Part shown: piece by piece, positions 4,618-5,348 of the stretch
How positions within the stretch are numbered: the stretch's first letter is position 1
Layout of the letters: each line of letters starts with the position of its first letter
Assembly: GCA_046048295.1 (NCBI GenBank)
Contig: JBJOGJ010000259.1
Span: 1-5,348 of the forward strand
Origin: CBDCWA01 sp046048295
Lineage (GTDB): Bacteria; Pseudomonadota; Alphaproteobacteria; Rhizobiales; Hyphomicrobiaceae
Direction of reading: 5' to 3'
DNA length: 5,348 nucleotides
The notes under the pieces: model-generated
The model's input: the letters and a program-made list of their open reading frames with translations, nothing else
What the model was told of the DNA's origin: nothing
Database searches by the model: none
Position numbers and translations under genes: made by a program

Positions 4618-5348
4618 TCAGAGAGGCTCGACGATGACCGGCATTCCGCCTTTCGGGCGCAACGTGATCCGGCTGATCGGCTCGGGTGCGTGGCAACCGT
4701 CCCAGGAGAAGCGGGCACCGCGAACCAGGGTGGCGAGAAGCACTTTTGCCTCGACCATGGCAAAGGACATGCCGAGGCAGATGCGGGGACCGGCACCAAA
4801 GGGCATGTACTGCGTGCGGGCAAGATTTTCCTCGAATTCGGGTGTGAAGCGTTCCGGGGCGAAACGGTCCGGGTCTGCCCACAGCATGCGATGGCGGTGC
4901 AGGGCAAATATCGGGATGATGATGAAGCTGCCCGCGGGAAGCTCATGTCCTGCAAGATCAACGTCTCTGGTTGGCATGCGCATCATGACGGGAGCAGGTG
5001 GGTAGAGGCGCAAGGCCTCCTTCAAGATCTGGCTGGTGACAGGGAGGTGCTCGACATGATCCGATGTGAGGGGGCTGTCACCAGCTATCGCGCGAACCTC
5101 CTCGCGGATGCGGTCCTGCCATTCGGGGGCGCGGGATAACAGGTAGAGCGACCAGGTCAGGGCCTTGGCCGTTGTCTCGTGGCCTGCCTCGAGAAGCGTG
5201 AGGAGATTGTCGACCAGGCGATCATCGTCCATGGGTTCGCCGGTTTCCGGATCTCGGGCGGCAAGAAGCCGGGCGAGCAGGTCCTGCGGCAGGTCAGCGG
5301 CGGTCTCTACCTCGGTGCGGCGGCGGCGGACGATATCGAGCACCGCTT
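4618..5348 (-). CDS. Cytochrome P450 monooxygenase, C-terminal part (N terminus beyond window)
   Basis: The frame runs from the right edge to TGA at 4618-4620, giving about 243 C-terminal residues; a complete P450 has about 400-470, so roughly 40-45% is outside the window. The protein is a heme-thiolate monooxygenase that needs an electron-transfer partner, none of which is visible here. Counting from the codon at 5343, the I-helix motif is AGHETT (53-58), the K-helix ExxR is EALR (109-112), the PERF region is APERF (162-166), and the heme-binding loop is PFGAGPRICLG (181-191) with the thiolate Cys at 189 (codon 4777-4779). The tail LRPKGGMPVIVEPL is a normal P450 C terminus. The PFGAGPRICLG loop and overall pattern resemble the class E, CYP4/CYP102-like type of bacterial P450, which often act on fatty acids or other hydrophobic compounds, but the substrate cannot be read here. 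All catalytic motifs present are intact. Confidence 0.96.
   Translation of the reverse strand, partial: AVLDIVRRRRTEVETAADLPQDLLARLLAARDPETGEPMDDDRLVDNLLTLLEAGHETTAKALTWSLYLLSRAPEWQDRIREEVRAIAGDSPLTSDHVEHLPVTSQILKEALRLYPPAPVMMRMPTRDVDLAGHELPAGSFIIIPIFALHRHRMLWADPDRFAPERFTPEFEENLARTQYMPFGAGPRICLGMSFAMVEAKVLLATLVRGARFSWDGCHAPEPISRITLRPKGGMPVIVEPL

Noticed and set aside
4404..4961. A 185-codon minus-strand frame overlapping the P450 3' half
   Set aside because: It is out of frame with the P450, whose heme loop and ExxR motif establish the real frame; the product is Ser/Arg/Pro-rich as expected for a shadow frame.

Overview
The window looks chromosomal and comes from a GC-rich Gram-negative proteobacterium. 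An alphaproteobacterium of the Rhizobiales (Hyphomicrobiales) type is my best guess. The basis is GC-rich codon use, a MauG/CcpA-type periplasmic di-heme cytochrome, a YghU-type glutathione transferase and a CYP monooxygenase; no rRNA or other phylogenetic marker is present. I see no tRNA, rRNA, CRISPR array, insertion sequence, attachment site or origin.

Layout. Positions 1-1598 (plus strand) hold the 3' end of an unidentified gene, followed after 2 nt by a 458-aa di-heme c-type cytochrome of the MauG / bacterial cytochrome c peroxidase family. This cytochrome carries a C-terminal cupredoxin domain whose ligand loop has amicyanin spacing. The two genes form an operon whose start lies outside the window. 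A 65-bp convergent gap separates them from a series of minus-strand genes. Read in the direction of transcription (right to left), these are: a cytochrome P450 missing its N terminus (5348-4618), a 72-aa hypothetical (4380-4162), a yghU-like glutathione transferase (4055-3186), a very small secreted two-cysteine peptide (3041-2931), and a 365-aa single-span membrane protein with a long coiled coil (2761-1664). Gaps between the minus-strand genes are 106-237 bp, so they are probably several transcription units rather than one operon.

How the genes may work together. The P450 and the YghU-type protein are both redox or detoxification enzymes, but nothing here shows a shared pathway. The plus-strand cytochrome is the most distinctive gene. 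It joins a MauG-like di-heme module, which has a Tyr (Y312) where MauG has its unusual tyrosine heme ligand, to a copper-protein fold resembling amicyanin, a known electron-transfer partner in methylamine oxidation. The first copper-binding His of that fold is replaced by Leu. No methylamine dehydrogenase genes are in the window, so its substrate is unknown. The second item worth attention is the 36-aa exported peptide at 2931-3041, too short for routine gene calling, whose predicted mature form may be only about 8-10 residues, CPRHNPRC at the end.
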